Below are positions 12,146 through 24,035 of a stretch of DNA of 64,000 nucleotides, piece after piece. A program made the position numbers and the translations under genes. Origin of the DNA: Alligator mississippiensis (taxonomy: Eukaryota > Chordata > Crocodylia > Alligatoridae); NCBI RefSeq assembly GCF_030867095.1, contig NC_081824.1:117498162-117562161 (forward strand). Reading direction: 5' to 3'. How positions within the stretch are numbered: the stretch's first letter is position 1; every line of letters starts with the position of its first letter. The notes under the pieces are model-generated. The model searched no databases, was not told the DNA's origin, and worked only from the letters and a program-made list of their open reading frames with translations.

Positions 12146-13728
12146 GTACTTTTTTCTTTAGATCACACTGCTTCTGGTACAGACAGTTTTGTGATGATGA
12201 CCATACAAACTATTTATCTAAGTAGGGATGTATGTGTATACTCTACCATCTTGCATGGGCTTCCACCACTTACAGGCACCACATTTGTAAATGCATGAGG
12301 ATCGTTAGCAGCAGATCCATAATAAGTATGGGTATTTGCTCTCAGAGATTTTACTGCTATTTAGACATTATGGCCTGGAAATCAGAAATCCTAATGCTTA
12401 AACCTTATGAGCCCAAGAAGAAAACCTTCATGCCCAGAGTACACTTAGATATCTTTGGTTTTCTGAACTGCTGCAGCAACCATTGTTGAGCTGGGAGCGA
12501 GCATGGCATATGTAGAAAAAACCCCCTCTCTCCTATGATAACTGAGAGATCATGTAAGCTTCAGTGGACAGGCTTGAGTGACAGTACCCTAAGGTTTGGC
12601 TTTAACAATATTTAAAAAAAATGGAAGGTAAGATTGCTATTTGAATGGACCCCAAAACATTAAACACTGGAAGACAAATCCCTTTTACTGACAGGGATGG
12701 TATCTTTAAAGTTGAAGCCATTCTGACCTCCAATACATGAAACTGAATGACATCTTCTAATGTGGCTACTATTAAGTTACTCAAGACATGTGCCCCAGTC
12801 TTTAGTAGAGCCCATCAGTTCTTCCTCTTGAGCTCATAACTAGAACTACCACTAGGGAAGTGCTCCCTCTACCTTTGTGATGCAGAGTAATCCAGAAGTA
12901 CAGAGGTAGCTGGGCCCCTGTGAAGGCAAGCATGTTCAACGTCCACATAGTTAATGGGACAAGGCTGGACATCTGCTAATTTTGTCAATAGTTTCTATCA
13001 GGTTCCCAACTACAGTTCCTACTGGTAAAACAGTACAGTCTGTGTTTACATGAATAGCATGGATCATCTGTGTAACATTTGCTCTAGTTCATTTTCTTTA
13101 CAGATGATGGGAACCATGACAATAAATTAACCTATCTGTCACAGTCTAGTCTCAGATCAGAGGGGGAAACTAACGGCATTGGTATTTTTGGAATGGAAAA
13201 AAGGAAGAGATAAACCACTGGTTATTAGATAGGTGTTCTAGATGAAGAGGACAAAAGATCTGGGAAAATGTGAATCTATTCTATGTTCTTGTCTTTTCCC
13301 CCATCAGAGAAGTGGGAAAAGAAAATCATTCTCATATTTTTTATCTGCATATCCATAAGGTATAGAGGGTAATATAAATGACTGCTTTATGAAGAAAACA
13401 ACCAAGATAAAAGTCCTAATCAAGAAAACTAAATGTCAAAACTTCAAAGAACCTAGATCCAGGTTGGATCAGTCTTGGATGTTCCTTGTCCTGCTGCAGT
13501 GTTTGAAAGGAACAGAGGCAGCCAGACCCATTCTCTTTCAGAATGCTCAAACAGAATTGCTCCAGCAAGCATTTTCAGTGCCAGAGCTGTATCATTTGTG
13601 ATTCCCAATGATGGTAATATGCAGAAGCTGCTTGAAGAACAATTAGACATGAAGAAAGGACTTTTTCCCTTAATGCTGTCTAAATAATGGAAACCTCTTG
13701 CTGCCTTTAAAACACTAACTGTGGCTGG

Positions 13729-13743
13729 CCAGTAGGGGGCGCT
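13729..13743 (+). promoter_or_regulatory. CTCF-type motif
   Basis: CCAGTAGGGGGCGCT matches the widely known CTCF core consensus closely. It lies at the U5-side end of the LTR-like unit, within the AHI1 last intron. Binding cannot be judged from sequence alone. Confidence 0.6.
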
Positions 13744-14300
13744 CCTGCGTTGAGCCACCCACCTCACTGCGCCCGACCACCTTCCAGGCTCCGAGTGCCT
13801 CCCTGGGGGCACCTCATGTCTGGCCGACCCCCTTCCTGGAGCACACCTGCTAGCCTGGGAGTAACACTGCCATCACCCAGGGATGGGCTTGATTCTGGCT
13901 CTGTGCACCCTGAGAAACACAGGCCTAGTAGCCCTCGAGGGTACTTGATTCACTTCAAGAACATGGGATGCTTCCCTCAGCTGGAAGCACAAGTAGTGGA
14001 TTCCTTTAGTCAGCTGAACCAAGGGAACCCCAAGACATAATCTAGACCCACTCCCAATAAGTCTCCCACACCAGGTACAAAGGAGAACTTTATTGGCTAC
14101 AAGGGGTAGGGTTGGAATAGGGTACAGGGTAAAGCAATATCAGAGAAATCCCATAGAGCAAACTGGTATGGCTTGGTAGCCTTTGATCACGCATCTGAAT
14201 TACTGCAAGCTATATATCTAGTTAGATCTCAGGTAGCTTACTCACAAGTATCATCCAGAGGCAGGTGGAGATTCCCTCTGGAGACAGGCAGTTCCTTGAT

Positions 14301-15390
14301 TTATAGATTCATAGATGTAAGGTCGGAAGGGACCTTGTAGATCTTCTAGTCCAACCCCCTGCCCTGGGCAGAAGAGAAAACTGGGCTCAAATGACCCCAG
14401 CCAGGTAAACGTTGAGTCTCCTCTTAAAGACCCCCAGGGTAGGAGCCATCACCACTTCCTTTGGAAGTTGGTTCCAGATCCTAGCCACCCTGACTGTGAA
14501 GTAGTGCCTTCTAATGTCTAGTCTGAACCTACTCTGTAGCAACTTATTCCTTGTTACTCCGGGAGGCGCTCGGGGGAACAAGGTCTCTCCCAAACCCTGC
14601 TGGTCCCCGCTAGTAAGTTTATATATGGCCACCAGGTCCCCCCTCAGCCTTCTCTTGTGAAGGCTGAACAGATTAAAGTCCCGTAGCCTCTCCTCATAGG
14701 GTTTGCCCTTCTGTCCCTGGATCATGTGTGTGGCCCTCTTTTGGACCCTCTCAATGTTGTCCACATCCCTCCTGAAGTGCGGAGCCCAGAACTGGATGCA
14801 GTACTCCAGCTGCAGCCTGACCAGTGTCGCATAGAGGGGGAGGATCACCTCCCTGGCCCTGCTTGTGATGCATCTGTGGATGCAGGACAAGGTACGGTTA
14901 GCCCTACTGACCATGTTCTCGCATTGTCGGCCCATGTTCATCTTGGAGTCAATAATGACTCCAAGATCTCTTTCTGCCACCGTGCTTTCAAGAAGGGAGT
15001 TCCCCAGCCTACAGGTATGCTGCTGGTTCCTACTGCCCAAGTGCAGCACCCTGCACTTGTCAGTATTGAATCCCATCCTGTTTTCATTTGTCCACCCCTG
15101 TAACCTGTCTAGGTCCTGCTGTAATCTGTCCTTCCCTTCTAGTGTGCCCACCTCACTCCAAATCTTGGTGTCATCTGCAAATTTAAACAGGCTGCTCTTC
15201 ATCCCGTCGTCCAAGTCGCTAATAAAGAAATTGAACAGTGCGGGCCCAAGGACCGAGCCCTGGGGGACCCCACTGCCCACTTCCATCCAGGTCAAAAATG
15301 ACCCATCCACCATCACTCTCTGAATGTGACCCCTCAGCCAATTTGCAATCCATCTGACTGCGTAGGCATCAATGCCGCAGTCACCAAGTC
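14301..15390 (-). mobile_element. 5'-truncated CR1 LINE inserted in the LTR
   Basis: The minus-strand 3' terminus TTATAGATTCATAGATG lies at 14301, and reverse-transcriptase sequence runs back to about 15390. LTR-like sequence continues on both sides, so the CR1 is the younger insertion. There is no obvious target duplication, which is usual for CR1. Confidence 0.85.
14387..15316 (-). CDS. CR1 ORF2 fragment: reverse transcriptase C-terminal half
   Basis: An uninterrupted 309-codon frame covers the later RT motifs of a CR1-clade non-LTR retrotransposon. It shows [15 protein letters not shown] (residues about 16-30), the catalytic FADDTK motif (about 46-51), then the RT thumb and the C-terminal tail ending RRLNVYLAGVI. 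The frame is open further upstream to about 15388 (DAYAVRWIANWLRG). The N-terminal endonuclease and the early RT blocks are missing, so the copy cannot move by itself. Lack of stops suggests moderate age. It is transcribed in the same direction as AHI1. Confidence 0.8.
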   Translation of the reverse strand: MMVDGSFLTWMEVGSGVPQGSVLGPALFNFFISDLDDGMKSSLFKFADDTKIWSEVGTLEGKDRLQQDLDRLQGWTNENRMGFNTDKCRVLHLGSRNQQHTCRLGNSLLESTVAERDLGVIIDSKMNMGRQCENMVSRANRTLSCIHRCITSRAREVILPLYATLVRLQLEYCIQFWAPHFRRDVDNIERVQKRATHMIQGQKGKPYEERLRDFNLFSLHKRRLRGDLVAIYKLTSGDQQGLGETLFPRAPPGVTRNKLLQSRFRLDIRRHYFTVRVARIWNQLPKEVVMAPTLGVFKRRLNVYLAGVI

Positions 15391-17020
15391 ACCAAAACTT
15401 GATGATGAGTTTTGAGAGAGAGCGCAAGTTTCAGATGGTCCACCTCTTCTCTCTCTCTGAGTTTTCCTCATGGCTGCTGCCCCCTCCTCCTGGGCAGTCT
15501 TAACTTATATAGCCCTTATGACCTCATTTACCTGGTCCAATGAAGGCCAGCACCTGTTGGCTGTCAGCCAACCAATTTGAAATGCAACACTAGTTGCTGG
15601 GCAGACTGGCAGTTCCTAGCTCCCCAGGGAGCACAAGCCCCTCACCCAGGTATGTGATGCTAGTCATGCAGGCAGAGGGAGCAGGTTTCCCCACTCCCTC
15701 AGGAATGTATCCAGTTCAGGTTACCTAAAGAGATAGGGTAAGGTGTGTATCCTCTGCTGGGCCCATCCTAACCAAATTGTCACAGAGCAGTGTTTTTAGG
15801 GAGAAACAGAGATGGCCTTCTGCCACACTAAACAAATACAGTATTTTCAAAGACTAACCTACAGATCTCTCTTTGGAATCCTCCTTAAAGCTATGTTTCT
15901 TATGACTGGACTCTTCTCTATACCATAGAGTCCTCTGCAGATTAACTTCAAACTCAGAATCATCAACAGGCTCCTCCACTTTATTTATTTGAAAATAGCA
16001 TATAAAATTAAAAGGATTATATTTTAGTTTCAGGTTAGGAAAAAGTATTGCATGGATTTTAGTTTTAATTTACAATTTTCAATAGAAGTAGCTCATTCGC
16101 TATTGTCAGACAAGGCAAGACAGTAACTAGATGACCCAGACTTTATTTAAACCAAGCCAAACCCTCCTCTGAAAAAGAGCTAAGTGAAACTGGTGTCCCT
16201 GTTATTCCAGATTAAGATCTTTCCTTTCTAAACTTTGTTTCTTCCTAAAAAGATACAGCATCAAACCTTGAGTATAAGTCTTTCTTACTTTCCTAAGTCA
16301 GATTCAACTTCTTTAGCCTTCTCAGTACTCAAGAACTAGATTTACTACAGCATAAAAGGGTAGTAATGCCAGAAGTCTTTTATCTCCTGTGGCTTCTACT
16401 GCCATTCATTCCAATGTCTGAGGCAGGCAGGCCACTTCTCTTATCTTTCTGAACTTCAAGTTACATGTTTTTTGTGGGGTTTTCTCTGATGAGATTAGCA
16501 ATATGGCCTGCTCATTTAAATAATCATTATTTTGTATACGTATTAGTACTACTGAATTCTGAGGTTGATCATATTCTTTGTAATCCTACATTTTAAATGG
16601 ATAGGCCTACATTCATTTAAAGACATGCTCTAAAGTCCCTTGACCTTTCCCCCCCTAAAATTTCTTTTCCTCAAAGTTTTAACAATGCAGTTATATCATA
16701 CTATATTTTGGGTCATGTCTTTTGAATGACAAATCAAGTTTATTTGTCTTTTACTAAACCATAACATTTTCTTCTTAAACAGGGTCCTGTTAAACAGATA
16801 TGCTCAAAATTCAACCTTGAATTTTGTCACAGTGCAGTTTTACAGTCCCTTTTCTCATGGCACATGGATGTTAAGCAAACTTTCCTTTCACAGTTTATTT
16901 TTGAACCTACATACAGATGGAGACTAAGAAAATGAGAATTTCAAGATCTGGTTAAAATTAGAAATATAGAAGCCTGTAACATTTAAGCATAGGTTACTAC
17001 ATGGCAAGTTTTCTCTTTCA

Positions 17021-17040
17021 GTGGTGGTGGTGGTGGTGGG
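17021..17040. repeat. (GGT)n microsatellite
   Basis: Six tandem GGT units followed by a short G-rich tail. Confidence 0.9.
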
Positions 17041-17197
17041 TTTTACATTTATGTTTATCTATGTATAATCATCTAACAAAGTTAATTACAAACAAAATAT
17101 CAATTTCCAGACATATTCTTAAAAAAATAAATTCAAATAAGTGGACTAAGCTGAAGCGGACATAGAAATGCAAGCATTTAAGTCAGCATGTAGAACA

Positions 17198-18000
17198 GGG
17201 GTGGGCAAAATAAGTCTGCAGGGCACCAAGGGATCTTGCCCAGCCCACAGTGGGTCCCTTGGCCCTGGCAGCCCCAGGCATGGGGGATAGTCTGGGCCAT
17301 GGTGTATGTGGCTGGTCCCAACACCCCCGAGTTCACAGCAGGGCTGAGGCGGCACAGTGGCTGGACTTACTTCCCAGCAGCCCTGAAAGTGACAGCTTCT
17401 TCTGGCTGCCACTGCCAGTCTCCGTTGCTGTTGCCACCAGACCCAACCCTGCTGCCTGAGCACGCTGCTCATCCACCTTGCACTCACTGCTGAGGCACTA
17501 GATGGAGCAGGCAGGCAGGCTCTCCGTGGAGACTGGCCAAGGACCTGTGTGGCTGTGATGGGGCTATGGGTGGGTGGGAACCAGCATCAAGGAGCGAGAT
17601 GGGTTGGTAGGGCAGAGGCCAGGATTACAAGATGGTGACAGCGCAGGGCTGAGGCCCAGGTCAGAACAATGATTTGGTCCCCACACATCCCTGCTCGTGG
17701 AAGTGGCATCTGTCACAGGAGTGTACAGGGAGTGGATTGTGGCTTTGCCCTGGGCTCTGGTCCTGCGCTGTCACCGCCCCACGATCCCAATCCTAATGCC
17801 AGCCCCAACCCTGGCCTCAACCCTGCCTGCCTTTCCCACTCCTAGATGGTGCTCCCTACCTGCCTGTAGACCTATCCCATGCACCTGGCCAAGCGCAGGG
17901 CACAGCCACTTAGGGAATTCTGGTGAGCTGCTGTGAGCCAGGGAGGGTGGGGTGAGGGTGCTAAACCGGTGCAGCAGGGGGTGGGGGCATGCTGACCCAG
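17198..18000. mobile_element. hAT-like element, left end clear, right end unresolved
   Basis: It begins CAGGGGTGGGCAAAATAAG, the same terminus type as the elements at 34452 and 41067. A GC-rich core follows, with shadow ORFs on both strands. I could not find a matching right terminus or target duplication. A hAT-like right end also appears near 20065-20105 (TACTTTGCCCACACC), possibly from another copy. Confidence 0.4.
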
Positions 18001-18552
18001 CCTGAAACAGCTCACCAAAACTCTTTAAGTGACCCTCCTGCTCAAATAATTAGCTACCTCTTATGTAGAAGTTCTTATACAAATTGTTTAGATTTTATCT
18101 ACTATGAAGTTTCACACGCTGCATACATGTGTGCACACAATTTTGTTTTTCCAAATCCAAGTGTAATAGTTGAAGATGCTGGCTCCTTTGTCTCCTAAGT
18201 ATGTGACAAACTGTCTCAATTTATATTAATTAATTCTTAGAAGACGCAAAAGAAGTTCATTTCAATATAGGTTAATCAAAAGTTACGATGCTTCAAGGTA
18301 CTTCTGAACTCTTGATAACAGTACTATTCTTTTGCCCTATAATACTCACAGTATCTTTGTAACACTCCTATATATAAATTATTTCCTTTTCATTTCATTT
18401 TTCTTAAACTCTCCTCTAAAATGATTACCCTAAATTTGAACGTTTCAATGTCTTGCTTAAAACTCAAAACAACCCATCTGACAATTTCTCAGTTCTCAAA
18501 CAGCACTTGTAGAAATAACACTGTAAATTGCTTTGGATGATTCGTTACTTAC

Positions 18553-18632
18553 TGTGTTGCAGGTGACTCTATATCTGTGTCATGTTCTGAGAAAAATTTC
18601 AGGTCCCCTGACTGGATGATGACTGCTGACAT
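18553..18632 (-). CDS. AHI1: AHI1 short coding exon
   Basis: An 80-base exon on the minus strand lies between a strong acceptor (TTTCTTTTGCAG) and a consensus donor (CA then GTAAGT). The frame enters at phase 0 from the exon at 58041 and gives MSAVIIQSGDLKFFSEHDTD followed by IESPAT, leaving two bases (CA) that join the terminal exon. Other frames do not fit the neighbours' phases. The block SGDLKFFSEHDTDIES aligns loosely with the S-rich stretch after the SH3 domain in mammalian AHI1 as I remember it. It encodes part of the disordered tail; no domain is visible. Confidence 0.7.
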
Positions 18633-18672
18633 CTGCAAAAGAAATAATATAAGCTGGAAGGCAAAAAGAAGA

Positions 18673-18702
18673 AACGTACATATGGGCCAACATATGTACG
18701 TT
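18673..18702. repeat. Perfect 12-bp inverted repeat with 6-base loop
   Basis: AACGTACATATG is followed by GGCCAA and then CATATGTACGTT. It sits 41 bases upstream of the 80-base AHI1 exon on the transcribed strand, so it would be an intronic hairpin close to the acceptor. Confidence 0.9.
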
Positions 18703-20817
18703 GAAAACCCACCAGCTTCCTGAATAAGGAGAGAATATACCCACTTTGAAAGAGAATGTCTATCAGTCAGAAAATGTTCACTCCTATGTGGTTTAAAACA
18801 AGGAAACAGCTCCTGTAAAGACAGCTTTCAGGTGTGTGGCAAAAAATATGTTACAAATCTTTGCCTGAAAAAAATCACTCACTTCTTTAATGAGCAATTA
18901 AAATGAGGAGTCACACATTATAGAGTTTTAACCAGAGCAGTGCAAAACTTGCTTCACTTTACAGAGGTTTGGTAAAACTAGTCTAAGTTGCTCAAAGGGT
19001 TTCAAATTCTTTCAGGTTCACTCAGACTCAAAACTGAAAGTCATGGAAAACCTTGCATCATTCTTTAGTTTCTTAAGAATTAGTGAATTCCAGGCCCTTT
19101 TCTCTCCCTAGCTACAAACACCCTCTAGCATGACTGGACATTCTTTTATTGCAAAAATTCCTTGGACAACTTGGAAGAAAAATTTAGCGGTCTGCAATGT
19201 CCTCCATCAGTTATGCTTTCTTCAAAGACAGGAGTCCATTTTTCTCTCTTCTTCACCTCATAATATTCTGCCTTTTCTTGCTGTTGAATTTTGATGCAGG
19301 AGGGCACAACTAGTAGGCTTGCTGCTTCATTAAAATAAGGCGTCTAAAATGCAGCCTATGGCATAGACAGAAAGTGACAACTTTCGCTTGATCTGGCTAC
19401 AGAAAGCAGTCTATAGACATGACCAAACACAAGTGCAAGGCTGCAGGCTGCATAAAAAATGGCCAGTCATGTGAAAATCAGAACCCTCATTGCATGAGTA
19501 GCAGATGAAGATGTTTCAAAACAGCACCTTCAGTAGTTTGTCTGTGCTGCCTCCCAGCCTGTTGCTGTTTCCAGAACAGGAGTGGGGAAAGGGAGCAGAG
19601 GGAGTTTGGTCTGGGGTTTTTTCAGCCCCAACTAGAGGGTGGGATGGGAGTATTAGAGCTCTGTTGGGGAGGGGGGCTCCAATTCAGCCACCCCACTCTT
19701 CAGTACTGATTGGGGGACCCCCAGAACGAACTCCCTCTGCTCTCTTTCCTGCCTCCCATTCTGAAACAGGGAAAGGCTGGGAGAGAGAAGGGGCCATTGT
19801 TAAGGTAAACCAGGTGCAGGCTCCCAGCCAGCAGCTAGATTCCCCTCCACCTCTGGAATCAACAGTGAACTTCTGTTTGGTCTGAGGGATTGTTGTAACT
19901 CAGAACGCTTCCTGAAAAGTGTTCTCAGTTACAGCAGGGAGCTGCACTTCTGTCTTCACCCATATACTAACTACATCCTATAGCACTTAATGCAGTAACT
20001 TCAGTGTTGAACTTTAGGACTAAGCTCCACAGTCCCTTTAAGGGTAGGGGTCGACAGTGGCAGACCGAATCCATCCTACAGGCCATACTTTGCCCACACC
20101 TCCTATAGGATCATGCAGGTTTAGCTGTTAGAACAGACAGGCTGATGAATGTTCCCAAGCAGCAGCTGCCCCCTCCCTTTTAAAGAGGCTAAAAATATGT
20201 TTGTCCATACAATTCTTATACACAGTAGAGAAATCATGCAAACAAGTCTTTCGGTGTGTAACTCTACAATAGCTTTCTTCTCCTTCTGTTGCAGGTTGAT
20301 AGGGATTCTGAACGCTAGAAGCCTTGCTCTCAAATCAGATGGGTAGGTATGAAGGCCTACCAAGTGATTCACTGCGGACTGGCCAGTGTTCCAATGGAAG
20401 ATCTTGAGAAACTGGAAAAGCAAGACTCTTTCAACATACTGGAGCCTGAGGCCTGACAGGGTAGTGAGGGTTTGGCTGATAATCAGTTTCAAGATTTTTT
20501 TCCCCCAAAATAAGTGTTTCTAGGTGGGTAATGAGAAAATGGTTTGAAACAACTTCAACCCTCAAATCTTGGTTCAAGTTCATGACCTTTTCATAATATT
20601 AGTTATGCAACAGGTTAATAAGCAACATAAGCAAAACCTACAGGACTTAGTTGTGAACTTTCAAAAAGCCAGTGATTTATACTAGAAAGGGACCTTTTTA
20701 GCTTTCTCAGATGTGGAGATACTCTTCTCATCTGCATGTAAACTACGTCTCTGAGTACTCACTGACTAGTCAAAATGACCCAGAAATGGTTAGTTTCTTT
20801 GACATTGATCTGAGATT

Positions 20818-21782
20818 CAGAGATTCATAGGCATTAGGGCTGGAAGGGACCTAAGAAGATCATTGAGTCCAGCCCCCTACCCCAGGGGCAGGAAGTCAGC
20901 AGGGAAAATAGGATCCCAGCAAGATAAACATCCAAATGTCTCTTGAAGGCATTCAAAGTGGGTGCTTGACCCACCTCCGGCAGCAGTCTATTCTAAACCT
21001 TGGGGGCTCAGACAGTAAAGTTCTTCCTTATGTCCAGCCTGAAACAGTTATGGAGGAGTTTGTGACCATTCAACCTTGTCATCCCTTGGGGCGTTCTGGT
21101 GAAGACATTCCCCCATATCCTGCTGAGCACCCCTGATAAACTTATAGGTGGCCACCAGATAACCCTTGAGCCTGCGTTTTTCCAGGCTGAAGAGTCCCAT
21201 GGCTCTCAGCCTCTTTTCATAAGGTCTGTTTTCCTGACCTCTGATCATGTGCATGGCCCTCTTCTGCACCCTCTCAAGCTTCTCCACATCCTTTTTGAAT
21301 TGTGGAGCCCAAAACTGGACACCATACTCCAGCTGCGGCCTCACTAAGGCCAAGTACAATGGGAGAATGACATCCTGGGATTTGCCCAAGAAGCATCTAT
21401 GGATGCAAGCCAGTGTTTTGCTCGCTTTACTAGCAGCAGCATCACATTGAAGGCTCATGATCATCTTGTGTTCAGTCATGACCCCCAAGTCCCTTTCGCC
21501 CATAGTACTAGCCAATGTAGCACTGCCGAGTCTATAAGCGTGCTGCAGCTTTTTCTTCCCAAGGTGGAGAACATTGCATTTTTCGGTGTTAAACACAATC
21601 AGGCTCTCGTCTGCCCATTTCCTGAGCCTGTCAAGGTCAGCCTGGATCATGCTCCTGTCCTCAGGTATGGTTTGGTGTCATCGGCGAACTTGGCCAGTCT
21701 GCTATTGATACCAATGTCCACATCATTAATAAAGATGTTACATAGTATAGGCCCAAGGACAGAGCCTTGAGGGACCCCACTT
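20818..21782 (-). mobile_element. 5'-truncated CR1 LINE, frameshifted
   Basis: A minus-strand CR1 whose 3' terminus (GATTCATAGGCATTAGGG and GGAAGGGACCTAAG) is at 20818. Reverse-transcriptase sequence extends to about 21782. The catalytic region at 21670-21700 still reads KFADDTK but lies in a different frame from the downstream part, so at least one frameshift has occurred. Confidence 0.85.
21048..21650 (-). pseudogene. CR1 reverse transcriptase remnant (thumb and C-terminal region)
   Basis: A 200-codon open frame covers CR1 RT sequence downstream of the catalytic box: FNTEKCNVLHLGKKKLQHAY, then the ERDLGVM block, LALVRPQLEYGVQFWAPQF, and LERVQKRAMHMIRGQ. The FADD motif is upstream in a shifted frame, and the expected C-terminal end is lost to another shift near 21050. 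It encodes no complete enzyme. Confidence 0.8.
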
Positions 21783-21817
21783 CATCTCTTTGAAGTCTCG
21801 CTCTTAAAAGCCACTAA

Positions 21818-22446
21818 TATCATATCTACTTGAATCCAAGACAATTTTCAATTTCAGACAACTCCTTAAAAGTTAGATTCTATAAACAGAAAGTTATAAA
21901 TCTGTATAGAGTCTTATTATCAAATTAATCTCCTCACTGCTTCAGTGGGGAAAGAAGCAATAGGTAGCAAGAGGTGGGGAAAATGGGGGCCATGGGGCAA
22001 GCAATGGGGAGGCAAGTGGCAAGGTGAATGAAGCCTGACCCCAAAGCCTTGCCCCCACCCCACACCTGTCCCTTCTACTGCCTACCCCTCTGGTGCCATG
22101 TGTCACATTGCCAGGTGCCTTCAGGCTCGGTGCTGCACTACCCCATGCCTCTGTCCTGGGTTATGCACCACTCTTGTGTCTCTGCGCTAGGTGCTGCACC
22201 ATGCCAGTGTCTTTGCCCCAGGTATTGTTTCAACTTGTGCTTCTGCACTAGGTCCTGCACTACTCCTGTGCCTCTGTGCCAGATCCCATGCCTCTCTGCC
22301 CCCATCATGCATCCACACCAGGTTCTGCAGTACTCCCATGCCTCACTGAAGGGATTCCTGCCACCTCTTCTGACTGCAGGTACTGCATTTTTACTTGATA
22401 CTCTATTCTAAGACTAGGCCTTGCCTTGGAATCAAGTAAATACGGT
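21818..22446. mobile_element. TIR DNA-transposon-like repeat, copy B (relative of 2789)
   Basis: The left end (ATCTACTTGAATCCAAGAC) and right end (GGAATCAAGTAAATACGGT) are inverted relatives. An AT-rich margin with TTAGATTCTATAAACAG-like sequence precedes a core of repeated CTGCACTA/CATGCCTCTG blocks (22120-22350). No transposase frame. Confidence 0.55.
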
Positions 22447-23741
22447 AAGTTTTAGAAGAAAAATGCCATACAGAAGCTCCTGATGGATGTAATCATGCAA
22501 CTACTGGAAATTAATCAAGTCAGTCTGAAGTCTAGCAAAAGGTAGGGTAAAGCTGTACCTTACAGTCTTACTGAATCCAAGATTCATAAACTTTGGTGGG
22601 CAAGAACATCCTATGATTAGCATCTGATAAAGTGATCTCTTGCTCATGAAAGCTTATACATCTCTAATTCAGTTACCTATAACCCTGCCTTGTATTGGAA
22701 GTAAGTAGTGCAATGTCAAGAAAAATAAATGACAGCTGACAGTTTCTCAATTGGTTATTTGAGTTATGTGTACCATAATAAGCAAGGTATTCCATGGCCA
22801 GGCCATAGCTCTTTTAAACAGATGAAAAGAAAACAAAGAAGGTATTCAAGGCAGCATGATCTTTTAATTAATAAAATATAGCACAGAATAATTTCTCTAT
22901 TATAAAATGGAACACTGATTCTAATACTCTTAGATAATAATGCTTTCCACCAATGATCTCAAAACTTCTTACAAATGTGAACAGTTAAGGCATATAACTC
23001 CCCAGTCAAGCATTACTACCCATGTTTTAAAGCTAGGGAAACCAAAGCACAGATGCTAAATAACTTTGTACCCATTGGGCCTCGTGTAGCTGTTCCTGTG
23101 CGGCTCGGGATCATTATGCTTATTCCGTCTCTGGTTTCTCTAAGGCACCTTTCCTGATCATGTGCCATCTCTCCAGGGAAGCCCCTGATACTTTCCTGCC
23201 ATGTCTAGATGTTCTGTCTGAAAGGAGGAGGTTCCCTCAAAGCTGGGACTTGCTAGGAGGTGTTGACAGCAGATGTTCCTGGGGCTCCACCTCCCCTACA
23301 ACACTTCCACGTGCCAACCAGCTGGATTCACCTCAGTGTTAACCTGTCTGAGCACATCATGTGATGGGCCTAATGGCGTGATCCTGATATGGGCTGTGAG
23401 TGCAGCAATATGATCACGGTGTCTGGCTGCAAGCTGCTTTCTGCATACAGGTCCCTTCCTTCTTCGCTTGGCCTAAGAGGCCTGTGCTGAGCCTGGTGGT
23501 CCTGCTTACTGTTTGGGACTGTGGGCCTTCTGGCCCCTGGGCTGCCTAATAGGTTTTAAGTGTCCCTTGCCTGGAGGCCCCTTGGCCCCAACATGTAGCT
23601 TGTGGCCACTCTCTGGCCTCAGGGGTAATGAAAATACATAAAGAGAAATCCAACAAGAGTGTCAAGGGGGCACTGTTTCTCCTCCCCACTCACTTATCCT
23701 GCATGCAGTGTTGTGGTCTGTCTCTTGGTGTCCATCCCAGC

Positions 23742-24035
23742 TCTGTCACTGAATGCCATTCTACTGTGGCTCTAAGAGCCACTCTAATTAAAGTGCCCAG
23801 AATGTCTTGTGTATTAGCATCCCTGTGCTTCAAAATGGCAGTGGGGGTGCTTTATCTAAAGCTTGTTTGATGAGCTTTAGATTACACACCCCTGCTGCCA
23901 TTTTGAAGCATGGGAATGTTGATATATGAGACACAGAGGCTGGATGGATGGCTCCAGCAGACTTAATTGATCAAGTCTGTGTTGTAATTACAGTGAGTTG
24001 GAGCAGCCTCCATTCCCATGTATAGGTACCCTCAG
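23742..24035 (-). mobile_element. MITE with nested palindromes, copy 1 of 3
   Basis: Inverted relative to the copies at 37329 and 57308. It contains the arm CTTCAAAATGGCAGTGGGGG (from about 23828) and its complement (CCCCTGCTGCCATTTTGAAG) around a second, inner inverted pair based on TCTAAAGCT. The outer end facing 24035 reads ATGTATAGGTACCCTC, matching GGGTGCCTATACAT of copy 2. The other end is truncated. It is non-coding. Confidence 0.65.

Larger units (their letters stand above)
13723..15780 (-). mobile_element. Probable solo LTR of an endogenous retrovirus, interrupted by a CR1
   Basis: Read on the minus strand it starts TGTGACAATTTGG, has a TATA-like CTATATAAG at 15512-15504 and an AATAAAG signal at 14094-14089, and ends near CCAGCCACA. 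Without the CR1 at 14301-15390 it is about 970 bases, and TATA to poly(A) signal is about 330 bases, a normal LTR proportion. No gag, pol or env frame adjoins it, so a solo LTR is the simplest reading. No target duplication was found, and the outer ends are uncertain. Confidence 0.5.
3692..18552 (-). other. AHI1: AHI1 last intron (about 14.9 kb)
   Basis: The intron runs from the donor at 18552 (GTAAGT on the minus strand) to the acceptor at 3692. It contains several TIR elements, one minisatellite, MIR-like sequence and an LTR-like unit broken by a CR1, all listed separately. The gaps 3692-5146, 8090-9149, 9990-10560, 12150-13720 and 15785-17197 look like ordinary unique AT-rich sequence in which I see no gene. 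The 13475-13687 plus-strand ORF has no supporting splice sites. Confidence 0.65.

Noticed and set aside
13475..13687. Plus-strand ORF (MDVPCPAAVFERNRGSQTHS...)
   Set aside because: No splice sites, no homology recognised and an overlapping ORF on the other strand. Treated as chance.
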